DNA from: Podospora comata
Taxonomy: Eukaryota > Ascomycota > Sordariomycetes > Sordariales > Podosporaceae
Reading direction: 5' to 3'
Length of the DNA stretch: 64,000 bases
Assembly (NCBI GenBank): GCA_017354895.1
Contig: CP071497.1
Location: forward strand, 2,852,001 to 2,916,000
The translations under genes were made by a program, and so were the position numbers. The notes below the pieces were generated by a model. It did no database searches, had not been told where the DNA came from, and worked only from the letters and a program-made list of their open reading frames with translations. Shown here piece after piece: positions 22,561 through 33,859 of the stretch (its first letter is position 1; the number at the start of each line of letters is the position of its first letter).

Positions 22561-22941
22561 GCCCTGCGCAGCGTAACCTACCTGGGCCTCAACAGCTCAG
22601 CGTCCCCGGGTGCTTGTGTTTCTTGAGAGTGTCAACATTCTCTAAAAGGAAGCTCGCTTCAGCTAGGCTCAGTCATTCAAACACTATCAGTCACGGGTGA
22701 CTGTTTCATTTTTTTATTTTTATTTTTATTTTACACTGATAGTTCTTGCTCGCAATCGCGTGCCCTCGGGTGTGACCGATCAGCAGCTTTCCATGTAAAA
22801 AGAATAAGCAGTGTGATTGATGCTATTCTGCCCTCGCCACGTTTGGGATAGATGATGTGGCCGGCGTGGCATGTGGATGAACACACAGATAATGAGGGAG
22901 GTGTCAGTTGTCATGGCGCCTTTCGCTTCGCAGGTTCACTG

Positions 22942-23723
22942 TCAGGCCACATCTGGACAAGACGGATTCTCCGCTGCTAACATGGACAACAAGAGCTCGG
23001 CCATGAGGATGTCAACAACAAAAATATGGGGATGGTGCTGCTTGAAAGAACATGGGAACTCTGGGTTGTCCCAGTGGGCCCACGTGCATTGCTTCAGTCG
23101 GGTATCGGCAGCAGCAAGGAGCGCTACTTCTTTTCTCGTCTTGCGCCAGTCGGAGGGAGCCTGGGGACACACCAAACCATCGGCACACAAGACAGCCAAC
23201 GGCGAGCACTTAATAGATGATGCACATGCACCTCGTTTAAAACATTTTGCACATCACCGTCGCGCCAAAAAGGCGGGTCATCATCGCCCTGCTCCCGCTC
23301 GTCCCAATAACCACCATCGAAGAAAGGATAGAAGTCAGGATAGTCCTCGCGGATCTTATTTCATTTCGGGGCTCATGTTGCTCGCGGTGCGATTGATCAA
23401 CTCCTGGTTCTGCTCGCGCAGATAGCGGAGGAGGTACTCGAAGCGACAGAGGCTGGTGCACATAGACTCGGTTGAGGCGGTACGAAAGGTGACGGTGTTG
23501 ACGCGGAGCGCGAGGCCGGACATCTCAGCGGCGACGAGGCGGCAGGTGTACGCGAGGCTCAGCTCGATCGGCCGGCCGGCCGTCCGAGACTCGCAGCTTG
23601 TTGCGGTCGAAGCTGTAGACGTAGCCATCGTCGACGAGGAGGTAGGCTCGGTAGATGGTGTCTCGAATCTCGGGAGGGGTGGGGGGGTGGGGGGAGCCGC
23701 AGCAGGGGAAAGTGCGATGCCAT
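22942..23723 (-). pseudogene. Broken gene of a fungal 'LPPEIRDxIY' family (F-box/2EXR-like)
   Basis: From an ATG at 23723 the frame gives MASHFPLLRLPP. After a run of C residues another frame gives PPEIRDTIYRAYLLVDDGY and FDRNKLRVSDGRP. After a GGCC repeat near 23570-23582 a third frame gives IELSLAYTCRLVAAEMSGLALRVNTVTFRT. Near 23356 that frame stops, but the next one continues KIREDYPDFYPFFDGGYW, and another continues as WRKTRKEVALLAAADTRLKQCTWAHWDNPEF to 22942. Taken in order they follow a fungal family I know as hypothetical proteins with an LPxEIRxxIY opening. At least three frame changes make it a pseudogene unless some are sequence errors in C-rich runs. Confidence 0.5.
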
Positions 23724-23965
23724 GGTGTGTGAAGGAAGGGAAGGACACAGAGGGGGGGTTTTTGTGGTGCAGAAATTCTTCAAGCTTTTCGCTACTCCAA
23801 TGCTGGTCCCCCTAGTGCTCCCACCACCCCCACCGCCCCACCAAGTCGGGGTGCCCCGTGGGGAACTCCGGCCTTTCTAGTATATGGACCCCCGCCTATA
23901 CCTACCTCTCTCTCTCTACTTTTTACCTACGCTTACCTACCACCATCTAGGCCAACCAAACGCAA

Positions 23966-24564
23966 ATGGTGCTCATCAACATCGCATACACGGCCCCGAT
24001 CAACCGGCCAGGCCAGCATCCCGTCCTCACAACCCCGCAAGTCTGGGCCGGCCTGGTGCGCAAAGTCCGCCATGCCCAAGAGTTCGTGCCCGTGATCGAG
24101 TCCTGCGCCGTAGCCTCCGAGGAGACCAACGCCGCCGGCCAGCTCGTCGTCACCCGCCATGTCAACTTTGGCCAGGCCGCCCCTGTGCCCGGGAGCGGAG
24201 GGGAGGGAGGGGAGGTCGAGGAGGTCTGCACCTTGTTCCCGCCGCACAGGGTCGACTTTGTGCAGGACGACGGCACCAGGGTGTGGAACCACGTCAGCCA
24301 GGGTCCCGGCAAGGACGGGGAGGACCTGTATCTGACCTATGTCTTCGAGGCGAGGGACGACGCGGTCGAGGACGGCTCCCCGGACGCGGCAGCTCTCGAG
24401 GAGAGGTTCAAGACGGTGCGTGCCCAGCCTGACTGACCACGGCAGCGAAAGACGGTGCTGATGACATGGGATGAGTGCAAAAGACCGCCAAGAGGGCCGT
24501 GGAAAGTTCCATCGAGACCATCAGACGGCTGGTCAGCGAGGGGAAGCTCCAAAGTATCACCTAG
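23966..24564 (+). CDS. DUF1857-like (SRPBCC fold) small protein
   Basis: Two exons (23966-24415 and 24484-24564) encode 176 residues. The opening MVLINIAYTAPIN, the VWAGLVRKVRHAQEFVPVIESCAV segment, VTRHVNFG and YLTYVFEAR follow the fungal DUF1857 family, whose fold resembles START/SRPBCC ligand-binding proteins. The second exon was found by matching the family's C-terminal helix: AKRAVESSIETIRRLVSEGK. The intron (24416-24483) has donor GTGCGT and acceptor AAAAG in phase 0. Without splicing the reading frame ends 21 bases into the intron. The protein has no signal peptide or membrane segment, so it is probably cytosolic. A ligand is unknown. Confidence 0.8.
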
Positions 24565-24761
24565 TGTATCGTGTAAAATCTCCTGAAATTGGCAACAAAA
24601 TAGCTTCACTATGCACAACCCGCTTGCTCTGCCTGCCTTGCTTGGTCTATGATATGATCTACACGCCTCGTGAGGGCATCCCAGGGTATGCGTATTCCGT
24701 AAAAAATAAAAACAGCAACATCTGTCATCAATCATGTCACATTCACATCGCCGCCCCGACT

Positions 24762-26381
24762 CTACTCCTTCTTCTCCCCGCCCTCGGCCTTGACAATTTC
24801 CCGCTGAGGCGGCGTGTTGGAGTGCCGGGAAGCACCCTCGGAAATCATGCACCCATGGCCCAGGCCGTCCTCAAAGTCCAGGTCCTCGAGGTAGTTCAGG
24901 TCCAGGCCGCGAACCTCCTGCTCCTCGGTGGCGCGGATGTGGAGACCGGGAATCTTGTTGATGACAAACAGCAAGAGGCACGAGACGAAGAACGACCAGG
25001 CGGCGCAGGTGGTGGCGCCGGCAAGTTGGAGACCCATCTGGCGGAAGTTGCGGTTCCACCAGCCACCTTCGTACGAGGCGCCCGACACGCCGTCGAGGGC
25101 GGGCACGAAGCTGGCCGCGAAGAAGCCGGTGAGGATGTCGCCGACAACACCGCCGATACCGTGGATGGCAAAGATGTCGAGGCCGTCGTCGACCGAGAGG
25201 ATGTACTTGTACTTGACGACGTAAAAGGAGCAGACCGAGGTGATGGCACCCACGAGGCAGGCCACGTACACGGGAACTGTTTCGGTCCCCTGTCAGCATT
25301 CCGCACACGGAGAAAGAGGGCCAAGAAGAGACGTACCAAATCCGGCAGCAGGCGTGATGCCGACCAGGCCCGCGATGATGCCCGAGCAGAAGCCCGTCAG
25401 GCTGAACTTCTTCTTGTACAGGTACTCGAGAATGACCCACGTGATGCCGCCACCGCACGCGGCCAGGTTCGTGTTCACCACGACGTAGATGGACCGCAGG
25501 CTCAGGTTGGCGGTGCTGGCGCCGTTGAAGGCGAACCAGCCGAACCAGATGAAGACCGTGCCGATGCACATGAGGAGCGGGCTGTGGGGCTTGTAGTGGG
25601 CAAGCTTGGACTTGCGGTCGCTGACGGTGGGGGCGACGCCGTGCTCGTTCAGACGGGGGCCCAGCATCATGGACCAGGCCAGGGCGCCGAAGCCGCTCGC
25701 AATGTGGACAGGGCCCGAACCGGCAAAGTCGTAGAGGCCCAAATTATACAACCAACCGGAAGGGTTCCACTCCCAGTATGCGAGGCTGTCGGTGTCGTTA
25801 GCAGACCGTCCGGCTGGGCTGGTTACACATCTGGGCCTGTGTCAAAGAGGAGAGGACCAAACTCACAAGTAGTACACAAACGTCGTCCAGCAGAGCAGGA
25901 AGACCATGCTGGGAAAGAGGCGGCCGCGCTCCAGCATGGCTCCGGCCAAGATCATGGCGGTGGCGCTGACAAAGGTGAAGCCAAAGGCAGCATACAAGAT
26001 GTCGGGGATGTCGCTGTTGGCAAGGCTGGGCTGGGCAAGGACATTCTTGAAGACGGCCAGGCTGAGATCACCGAGGATCGGGTTGGTGGTTCGGGACTGG
26101 TACAGGCTGTAGCCGTAGATCCAGTACTGGATGCCGCAGGCGCAGGCACAGAACAGGGACTGCAGCACCATGGTCAGAGCCGCCTTGCGGCGGTGCATGC
26201 CCGCATAGAGGAAGCCGATGGCGGGCGTGATTTGCCAGCACAGGATGGTGCAGACAAGCAGCCAGGCCAGGTCGCCCTTGTCGTAGGGCGCGTTGAGATC
26301 CTGGGTGAGCGGGTCACCGCCGTCGGGGTTGGAGGACCATTCCGGCCACTCTGTAACGGGGACGATCTCTGGTTCGGCCAT
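24762..26381 (-). CDS. Ammonium transporter of the Amt/MEP family
   Basis: Three exons (26381-25867, 25785-25337, 25276-24762) encode 492 residues with about eleven membrane helices, as in MEP-type ammonium permeases. Visible hallmarks are DKGDLAWLLVCTILCW and PAIGFLYAGMHRRKAALTMV near the N-terminus, the family signature DFAGSGPVHIASGFGALAW with the first pore histidine, and DIFAIHGIGGVVGDILTGFFAA with the second pore histidine. The cytosolic tail is short and ends GGEKKE. Introns 25786-25866 and 25277-25336 have GTGAGT and GTACGT donors. The start at 26381 (MAEPEIVP) is preferred because only a GTG lies upstream in frame. Such genes are usually under nitrogen control by GATA factors. I did not verify binding sites. 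Confidence 0.93.
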
Positions 26382-26559
26382 GAGCGACGGGAGCACGGGA
26401 AGTGGTGAGTGAGGGGTGTGGGTGGCGGGAGAGATTGGTGGAGGGCAAGACTCCTGGACGATGGGGAGGTGACGTCGCCAGTATTTGTACGCAACGGCCG
26501 TCCCCGTCCAGTACGGTATTATCAGCGACCGGGGCCATTGCCCGGCCCAGGGGTCTCTG

Positions 26560-26560
<1 letters not shown>

Positions 26561-26593
<33 letters not shown>

Positions 26594-26600
26594 TGTGTGT
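26561..26600. repeat. Compound microsatellite (CT)8(GT)12 upstream of the ammonium transporter
   Basis: Perfect CT run to 26576 followed by GT run to 26600, about 180-220 bases upstream of the transporter ATG (on the opposite strand it reads AC then AG). It probably lies in the promoter or 5' leader. Confidence 0.93.
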
Positions 26601-27130
26601 CTGGGCGAGATAAGAGAATGGTTTGTCTACCTATGGGAAAGATGCGATGCTGCTGATAAGAGCTGGCTTGGCCTGCCACCCTGCCCGGTGAGAGGGCTTA
26701 TCAGTCTCCGCAAGCCGCTGCCAAGGCCGTTGGCTGCTGTGATATTGCATGCAAGGTCGACGGCCGATCCGTGGGCTTGGGTTTTCTCGCAGACCGCATT
26801 CCATTACTGAAACGGGTTGGAATAACCCATGTGTTTATCAGGATTGTAGGTACCTAGCTTTAGGCCATTGGAAAGCTTGAAGATAGCAATGGTAGGTGAT
26901 CCCGGTCTCGGTAGGTACTCGGTAGAAGAAGACACCTGGTACCAGGTAGCAGGTAAGGTATCGCGGTCGATGAGGTGTCGGGACGGGCCTGGACAGGCAG
27001 GCGGGGTCAGGTGGGGTGGGGATCCAAACGTGGGGGGTGGTTTCGGTGGGAGCCCGCATCCTCGGGGTTCCGTCCAGACACCCGGCATGGCCAGCTCAGT
27101 GTAGCTGCAAAATCAACCCCTCCGCCGTCC

Positions 27131-28549
27131 ATGGTGCATCTTCTGGACTTGCCCGATGAGCTTCTCATCCAAATCTGCGGTGCTTTCCCACAGGCCGACA
27201 TCTCAGACATCAAGAGCTGCCGTCTGAGTTGCCAGCGACTCTGCGCCGCAAGCTCCCATCTCTTGGTGCCCCTCGTGGCCGTCGACTGCCGCAAAGCCTC
27301 GCTCGAACGCTTCACCAAGATCCTACACCACCCCACCATCTCCCGCGGCGTTCGCATTGTTCGTGTTCCCATACATTCCTATCGCCATGAGCTGAGCGAC
27401 CTCTGTGCCAGCTTTGTCAAGTTTGTGGTCGAACCAGCCCTCCACGCCCGTGCCGCCCACGACCATCATCGCAGAGCCGCCCTTTGTTTCTTCCGCCGAT
27501 ATCTGGACGGACACGGCGATGGCACCCCCCTGGAGCACGAGGACAGTCTGTGGCTGCGGGCCCTGCGTCTCGTCCATGGGGAGTACCGGAGGCTCTACAG
27601 GGAGCAAGAAGCGCTGCGAAGCGAGGGAACCTTTGTCGACACGGTTGCCTTGGCCGTGGCCACCATGCCCCGCGGAACTGTCTTGATATACGATGACAAG
27701 CCGTGCAGCACCCTGGACGCCGCCAGCCTCCAAGTCTTGGTCCGAGAACATTGTCGCCTGCTAGGCCTTGATCCATCTGCCTGGCGCCCCATCTGGTACG
27801 AGATGTTATCTCCTACAACCTGGACCGACTTGGTCAGAGACGACTTTGGCTGGGAGGCCTTTGCTCCGGATCCCGCCTTCCAAGAGCCGCAGATGGATTT
27901 TATACTCGAACTTCCAGGCGCCATTGCAAGGGCTGGAGGCCAGGTTCATGACATGCGGTTTGATCTGTCTTGCGAGACACCTCTGCGTCACCTCGGGTCA
28001 GGTGTAGCAACTCGGTCCCATCTTGCCTCTGCGACGCAACAACTACAGGCCTTTACCCTCATCTCTCACCAGCCACAAACGGAGACGCTAACTCACGACT
28101 ATGCAAGCTCGGTGCTGGCCAGAACACCCAATCTCGGTTTTCTTCGTCTCGACATCGCCTCTCCCGGTTCGCATCCTGACATCCTAGTTTCCCGGCTATG
28201 GCCTCGTCTCCAGAACATACACCTCGCCGGAGTCCAGCTTACGCTGCCAGACTTGGTGGCCTTTCTAGATGGATTACCGGCTTATGTCGAGAACATGCGT
28301 CTGAGCTCGGTTCACCTGATGCAAGGCTCGTGGGCAGACGCCTTGGAAGCCTTGCGGCAGAAATCCTACGGCTCCTTTACCGTCGAAGATCCAAGGGGGT
28401 CTGAGGCGGAACACGTGGGTGTCGCCTTCGAAACAGGTGGGAATGGTCCAGGGGACCGGTTTGTGAAACGTGTGAGGGTGCCAGGTGGTCTCAGTCCAGC
28501 AGAGGCATTCGTCCGCAGGGTCACAGACACCAATCCGTGCCAGAGCTGA
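27131..28549 (+). CDS. F-box-like protein
   Basis: A single-exon gene of 472 residues. The N-terminus LLDLPDELLIQICGAFPQ then DIKSCRLSCQRLCAASSHLL is an F-box, the motif that binds Skp1 in SCF ubiquitin ligases. The remainder has weak leucine-rich periodicity typical of fungal F-box proteins, for example RLDIASPGSHPDILVSRLWPRLQNIHLAGVQL near residues 340-375. ATG at 27131 is immediately before the F-box. An open frame extends 52 codons upstream but contains no ATG before 27131 that gives a better start. The substrate is unknown. It is one of four F-box-type genes in this window. Confidence 0.8.
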   Translation: MVHLLDLPDELLIQICGAFPQADISDIKSCRLSCQRLCAASSHLLVPLVAVDCRKASLERFTKILHHPTISRGVRIVRVPIHSYRHELSDLCASFVKFVVEPALHARAAHDHHRRAALCFFRRYLDGHGDGTPLEHEDSLWLRALRLVHGEYRRLYREQEALRSEGTFVDTVALAVATMPRGTVLIYDDKPCSTLDAASLQVLVREHCRLLGLDPSAWRPIWYEMLSPTTWTDLVRDDFGWEAFAPDPAFQEPQMDFILELPGAIARAGGQVHDMRFDLSCETPLRHLGSGVATRSHLASATQQLQAFTLISHQPQTETLTHDYASSVLARTPNLGFLRLDIASPGSHPDILVSRLWPRLQNIHLAGVQLTLPDLVAFLDGLPAYVENMRLSSVHLMQGSWADALEALRQKSYGSFTVEDPRGSEAEHVGVAFETGGNGPGDRFVKRVRVPGGLSPAEAFVRRVTDTNPCQS

Positions 28550-29261
28550 GGGATGCTTCGGCAGTTCATGCTGGAGCAACTACTGCCAGACTAAAACAGA
28601 CCAGCTCGGGGCTCAGATATGGATCGCGATCCATCGAGTTCTCCTCGCCCAACGCCTCGTTGTGCAGAATAGACGACTATCGACTTGGTCGTCGATCACG
28701 CCTGTGGAGGTTGTGGGGATCCTGATGCCTCTTGGGTTCTTGGGGTTCCTCCCCCGCAATCTTGGCGCCAGTCAAGGACCCCCGACTTTGGCAAGCGTCC
28801 TGGCCAAGATGTGCTTGTTCCATTAATCAGTTAGCATGGAGGAAACTGGTGACACGATGAGGGAGGGAGTCGACTTACCCAAAGGCTGTGGCAAACTACC
28901 GATGCTGCTAGATCCGGACGCTGTTTAAGGTCACAGGACCAGGCTCTCCGACTTCTCCGACCGCCAGTCCCCCGTCTGGATGCGACAAGCAACGGCGTTT
29001 CTCCGCACGAACCACACCTTTACCCCAATACATCCCCATGGGGATGGGGGCTATCATCCTCCCCGGATGCTGCGTTTATGTGTGGTTGACAGGGGGGAAA
29101 TGAGCCAGCAATGAGAAATCTATGGTCCCCAGTGGGGTCTCTAGATGAATGTGTGGTTATAATTCATGGCGCTTCCCGCCCTAACTACCGTACTCTGCCT
29201 CTTTTCCCCTCTGTTGTTGACTGCGATAGCAAGCGCGAGGGAAAAGCGACCGAACCTCACC
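28550..29261. other. Intergenic region without a supported gene
   Basis: No recognisable gene, RNA or repeat. The last 150 bases are the likely promoter and leader of the MFS transporter. Confidence 0.5.
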
Positions 29262-31165
29262 ATGGGTACTCCAGGACCAGTCACCGCCCACAGCGGCGGG
29301 CGACGTCTGGTACACAGGTATGTAGACGACATACATCTCATCCAGAACCCGCCATGCTTCTTCAACTGACCCCTTCCCCCCGTTTCAGCCACGCCAAAGA
29401 ATGCGACATTCCCGGTACCGTCGACCTCTCCGTCCGCGAAGGGGACGACACAGCCTACGGACAAGCGCTGTACCCGGTACCGGCCGAGGACCCCAATGAT
29501 CCCCTCCAGGTGCGTCTCTGCCTTTGCCTCCCTTTTGGTCGTGTTGCTCACCCGAGCCGCTGACCACGCGCCGTCATCAACAGTGGTCGCCCATCCGCAA
29601 AACCCTCATCCTTGTCGTCTGCTCTCTCTACTCATTTCTGAGCAATTCGGCCCTGCTGGGTCCGTCGGTGTACATCGGCATTTTCGCCGCCGAGTTCAAC
29701 ACATCCTTCACCGACGCCAGCAATCTCATCAGCTATGCCAACCTGGCGTTCGGGTTTGGCAGCTTGCTCCTCGTGCCGAGCTACCACAAGTTTGGCAGGA
29801 GGCCGGTGATGCTGGGCAGTCTGATTCTCTACTGCGGAGGCCTGCTTGCTTGTTCTCAAGTCCAGACCTACTCGGGCTTGATGGCTGCCAGAGTGGTGCA
29901 CTGCTTTGGCGCGAGTGTCTGCGAGGCGTTGCCGGTGCAGCTGGTGAATGACATCTTCTTCCTGCACGAGAGAGGGAAGAGGTTGGGTTATTACACCGGT
30001 GGGTGCCTCTCTGCCAACGAGTTGATCTGGTCAGAGTGCTGACGTCAAACCCTAGTTTGCCTTTGCTTCGGAGCCACAGGGCCCCTTTTTGCCGGATACA
30101 TGCTCAACGGCGGACACTCGTGGAGGTTGTTCTTCTGGGTCGAGTTTGCATTCGGCGCGGCCCTCTTTATCCTGGCTTTTCTCGTGGTAGAGGAGACTCT
30201 GTACCACAGAAAGCCTCCGGTTGGCTCCTCGTCCCCGGAAAGGCAGAGCTTGGAGGGCGGGGAAGAAAAGCCCACCGCGGTAGAAAGCACCACGCCAGAG
30301 ACCGGAGCAGCCATTCCACCCAGAAAGACGTTTGTCCAAAGCCTCAAGTTCTGGGGTGTCTACGAGAAAGACACCGACTTCTTGCTGATGATCGCTCGGT
30401 CCTTCACCTACTTTCTAGTCCCGCACGTTCTGTGGGTCATCACCACATATGGTACGCAACACTCCAACAGCTCTGGTCGTCAACCGCTGACATAGCTTTC
30501 TTTGCTCGGCGGCAGGCATCTACATTGGCCTGGGTGCCCTCACCTTCAACTACATCTTCCCCCTCAAGATCACGGCACCGCCCTACAACTGGTCCCAGCT
30601 CGACTCGGGCCTCATCGCCGTGGCGTCGTTCCTGGGCTACCTCCTGGCCATCCCGTTCACGCCGTCGTCGGACCGGCTCGCGGCCCGCCTCACGCGCAAA
30701 AACAAGGGCATCCGCGAGGCCGAGATGCGTCTGGGCGTCATGCTCCCCGTCATGCTCCTGGCCCCTGCCGGGCTCATCGTCTTTGGCTTCGCGGCCGAGA
30801 GGGACCTCCACTGGGTGGCCTACTTTGCCGGCGTCGTCATGTGCAACTTTTGCAGCTACTTCTACTTCACCTTCACGCTGGCCTACGCCATTGACAGCTA
30901 CACGAGCAACATTAGCGAGATGCTCATCGCCATGAACTTGGGCAAGCAGGCCATCAGCTTCGGCATGGGGCTGGACCTGCTGGACTGGGTGACGCGGCAC
31001 GGGTACGCCGTCATGATTGCCGGGGTGTTTGGGGCCATTCTGTTGGCGAACAACCTGGCGTTGCTGGTGTTTATGCTGTACGGCAAAAGGATTCGGGCGT
31101 TTATGAGCACGACCTGGCTGGCGAGGGTGCACAGGGAGAGTGTGAGGGAGGTTGCGACCCATTGA
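29262..31165 (+). CDS. MFS transporter, DHA1/HOL1-like
   Basis: Five exons (29262-29317, 29389-29509, 29584-29998, 30056-30451, 30516-31165) encode 545 residues with about twelve membrane helices. After the N-terminal tail (VDLSVREGDDTAYGQALYPVPAEDPNDPLQWSP, the last part typical of fungal drug/H+ antiporters), helix 1 is TLILVVCSLYSFLSNSALLGPSVY. The loop 2-3 motif is FGRRPVMLGS. A long cytosolic loop between helices 6 and 7 carries PERQSLEGGEEKPTAVEST. The last part has YAIDSYTSNISEMLIAMNLGKQAISFGMG, a pattern seen in HOL1-like carriers. All four introns keep the frame with GTATGT, GTGCGT, GTGGGT and GTACGC donors. The substrate cannot be read from the sequence. Confidence 0.87.
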
Positions 31166-31415
31166 GGGGGATGTTTGAAGTCATGAGCAAGAGCCAAACG
31201 CCAATTTCCTTTCCACATCCAGCCGCCCATCCATCTAGATAAAGTCGAGTATCACAACCCCTGAACCCCTTTACCCTTTTTCCAAACTCCTTTATCAAAA
31301 GGAACAAGAAAATAAGAAAAAAGAGACAACAAGCTCCGGACTTTCTTGTCATCCGTCATTGCCGCCGACGTCCAGACGTCCACGCAACCCACACCTAACA
31401 CCCCTTCTCATATAC

Positions 31416-32068
31416 TCAAACAAAGTACCTCGCCCTACGCCCCGTCATGTACCGCTCCCTCGCCCCCGGACCCCTCAGCGGATCCCCCACCTGCGACCCC
31501 CACTCACCATCTAACATGAACGCGTCAGTCAAGATCGCCTTTATTTTGTCGCGAAAAAAGAAAAAAAAAAGAAAGAGAAAAAGAAGAAAATCAACTCACA
31601 TGTGTACTCCCTCTGGTAGTAGTCGACGTACTCGTCGTTGCCGCCGTCGTCGTCGTTCCTCCCCTCCCAAACTGAAACCCTCTTTGCGCGCCCTCCTTGC
31701 GGCCCCGGAGCTCTCCCCCTCCGCCTCCAGTGGACGTGACGCTCCTGTTGCGCTCTTGCGCTCTCGGTTATCATGTTGATCAGCCAGCCGAACGGCTCCC
31801 AGAGGAGCTCGAAGGGGAGGGTGAGGAGGCGGGCGAGGTGGCGGGAGAGGCTGGCGATGTTTTCGACGAGGAAGAGGACGAGCCACAGGGCGTAGGGGAC
31901 GAGGAGGAGGACGAGGAGGAGGAGGATGAGGGGGGTGAGGAGGGGGCTGGTGAGGAAGAGGATGGAGGAGGTGAGGGTGAGGATTATTTTGAGGGGGAGG
32001 AGGAGGATGGAGAGGAAGAGGGAGACGAGGGGTCGGGATTCTATGTGGATGAAGTCGAGGCAGATCAT
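31416..32068 (-). CDS. Small Leu-rich membrane protein of unknown function
   Basis: Two exons (32068-31600 and 31510-31416, intron 31511-31599 with donor GTGAGT and acceptor TTAG) encode 187 residues. Residues 12-80 are almost wholly hydrophobic (LFLSILLLPLKIILTLTSSI, then LTPLILLLLVLLLVPYALW), enough for two or three membrane passes. After the amphipathic LSRHLARLLTLPFELLWEPFGWLINM the chain turns polar and basic, then has DDDGGNDEYVDYYQREYTYGEW. The last exon ends RGPGARERYMTGRRARYFV, a motif I believe is conserved in this fungal family although I cannot name it. On the plus strand the Leu-rich part appears as a GGAGGA-rich purine tract. If the intron is retained, the frame runs on into the Phe-rich ORF to 31541. 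Confidence 0.65.
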
Positions 32069-32413
32069 GTCTGTTTTTTTTCTTTTCTTTTTTTTTTTCT
32101 TTTTTTTTCTTTTCTTTTTTTTTGGTATGTATGCTGGTTCGGTTATGTGTTGGATGGTGTTGTTTGATGTTTTGGACAGCACTTGGAATTTTTCATGCGA
32201 GGTTGGTAAGGTAGGATAGGTTAGGTAGGGAAATAGGGAGGAATGTGCTGAATATTTGGAAGGAGACGAGATTGGGATGGATGGCTTTGTCGCTTCTTTG
32301 TGCGGGCTGCAACATCTAGAAGAAGCCTCCTCGAAGGTCAACTCCCGCAATCCTTTGTTATCGGCTCCCTCCTCTCCCGCCGGGACCTGTCGCACTGGTG
32401 TGCCCGCTTTCCA

Positions 32414-33218
32414 TCAGCGCCATGATCTCTTCCTCGTCATCTGGCTCCCGCTCGGCGGTGGGATCACCGTAGTGTTGCGCTGCCTTTTTCCCGTCTTCCG
32501 TCTCCAACCAGGTCTTGACCGGCTCCCCACCCCCTCCACCCACGCCCTGAATCCCTCGTCCCCGACCCCCTTCAAATGGGGGACACTCCCCGGCACCCGT
32601 CCATACCCGTCCTTCATCATGGGGTCTGCCCCAGACTCAAGGAGGAGCTTCACCATTCGGGCATCACCAAGCGGCACGGTAAAGTGCAAAGGCGCCATTC
32701 TCATCCCGTGAGGGGTCCAGCACCAGACGTCCCAGCCAGAGCAGGGGCTGGCTCCGTTGGGGTCGCAGCCTGTGTCTTGGAGGAGCAGTCTGGCAATCTC
32801 GAGACGGTCGTCGTTGTCCTTTGGCCAGAGGGTGAGGTGGATGAGCAGGTCGGCGGACTGGCTTGGATCGAGGGTGTAACCCGCCAGTGGACGTGTTCGC
32901 CGAGGCCATCTTTTGCAGGGAGAAGGCCTGGAACCACTGCTGGCACCGGGAGAGGGTGGGAAACGGGCCGTCGAGGGTGCCCTCTCTGCCTTTGTGGAAG
33001 CGGATGACGGCGTCGATGGCGCTGGCTTTGGAGAGAAAGGCTCCGAGGTGGGCAGGGGAGATGTTGCTGGTGTGGCGGCGGCATGTGTGCTTGAGCTTGG
33101 TGGTGATGAAGTCTTGGGTTGTGAGGTTGAGGGACTCGAGGTAGAAGGGCTCGTGGGTGATGTCCTTGTTTGGGAAGAGACTTTTGAGGGTTCGCTCGAT
33201 GATGGGGCGGTCTGACAT
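32414..33218 (-). CDS. Ankyrin-repeat-type protein
   Basis: The N-terminal part starts at the ATG at 33218 (MSDRPIIERTLKSLFPNKDI) and reads to about residue 108. The C-terminal part is in a different frame: DDRLEIARLLLQDTGCDPNG and MAPLHFTVPLGDARMVKLLLESGADPMMKDGYG, two recognisable ankyrin units. A possible intron at 32862-32946 (GT-AG, 85 bases, weak GTGCCA donor) would join them in frame as a 239-residue protein, leaving ...PTLSR then QSADLLIHLTLW. I could not find a strong branch site, so a frameshift remains possible. The Arg/Thr-rich tail ends TRKRSWR. Ankyrin units bind other proteins. The partner is unknown. Confidence 0.55.
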
Positions 33219-33859
33219 TTTGTAGACGCGCGGTATGAGAAATCTGGAGGGAAAGATGGTGTAGGCAAGGCTTGATCAGACTTGAATGGTTGACTATCTG
33301 TGTGTATAAGCACGCTTTACAGGCAACCATCCTGCCCTGACACCTGTTAAAGCTGTCGCGGTTGAATAAGCTCATCTGAGGGCTCTTACACACAGTCATG
33401 GTCTCAATGCTCTTGCGCGTCTTGGCATTCCAGCACTGCCACCTCAGGCTCAACCTCAACTGCCCTCCAAACCCAGCCTGTCAAGCTCTTGTTGCAACAT
33501 CACACCAGAACTCTGAACTATCTCAGAGCCAAGAAGGCTGAACAGCAACAAAGTTCCCCACCAAGGCCACTTCTTACCAAATGTTGACCACCGCTGTAGA
33601 CTATTGCTTACCCTCCCTCCAAACGGGCGCATTCCTGCATGATGCTAGAGCCAAACGAGCAATAATACTGCATAATCACCTCGCAGTAGAGCGGGGGAAA
33701 GCCATTTGACACCTAACATCTCAAGGATGCATACCTGCCTTTAGATCACTACAACAATCACCCTTCCTCCCCTCCCCCCTTTTTTTCCTTCCCCATCAGC
33801 ACCATCCATCACCCCTCTCCCTCTGCTCCTCCCAAAAACCAAACCCGCCACCGTCCAAA

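Noticed and set aside
24471-26408. Forward open frame of 645 codons
   Set aside because: It is the antisense shadow of the ammonium transporter. The minus strand has membrane helices, family signatures and consistent introns, while the forward translation is low-complexity Gly/Ala/Asp/Arg.
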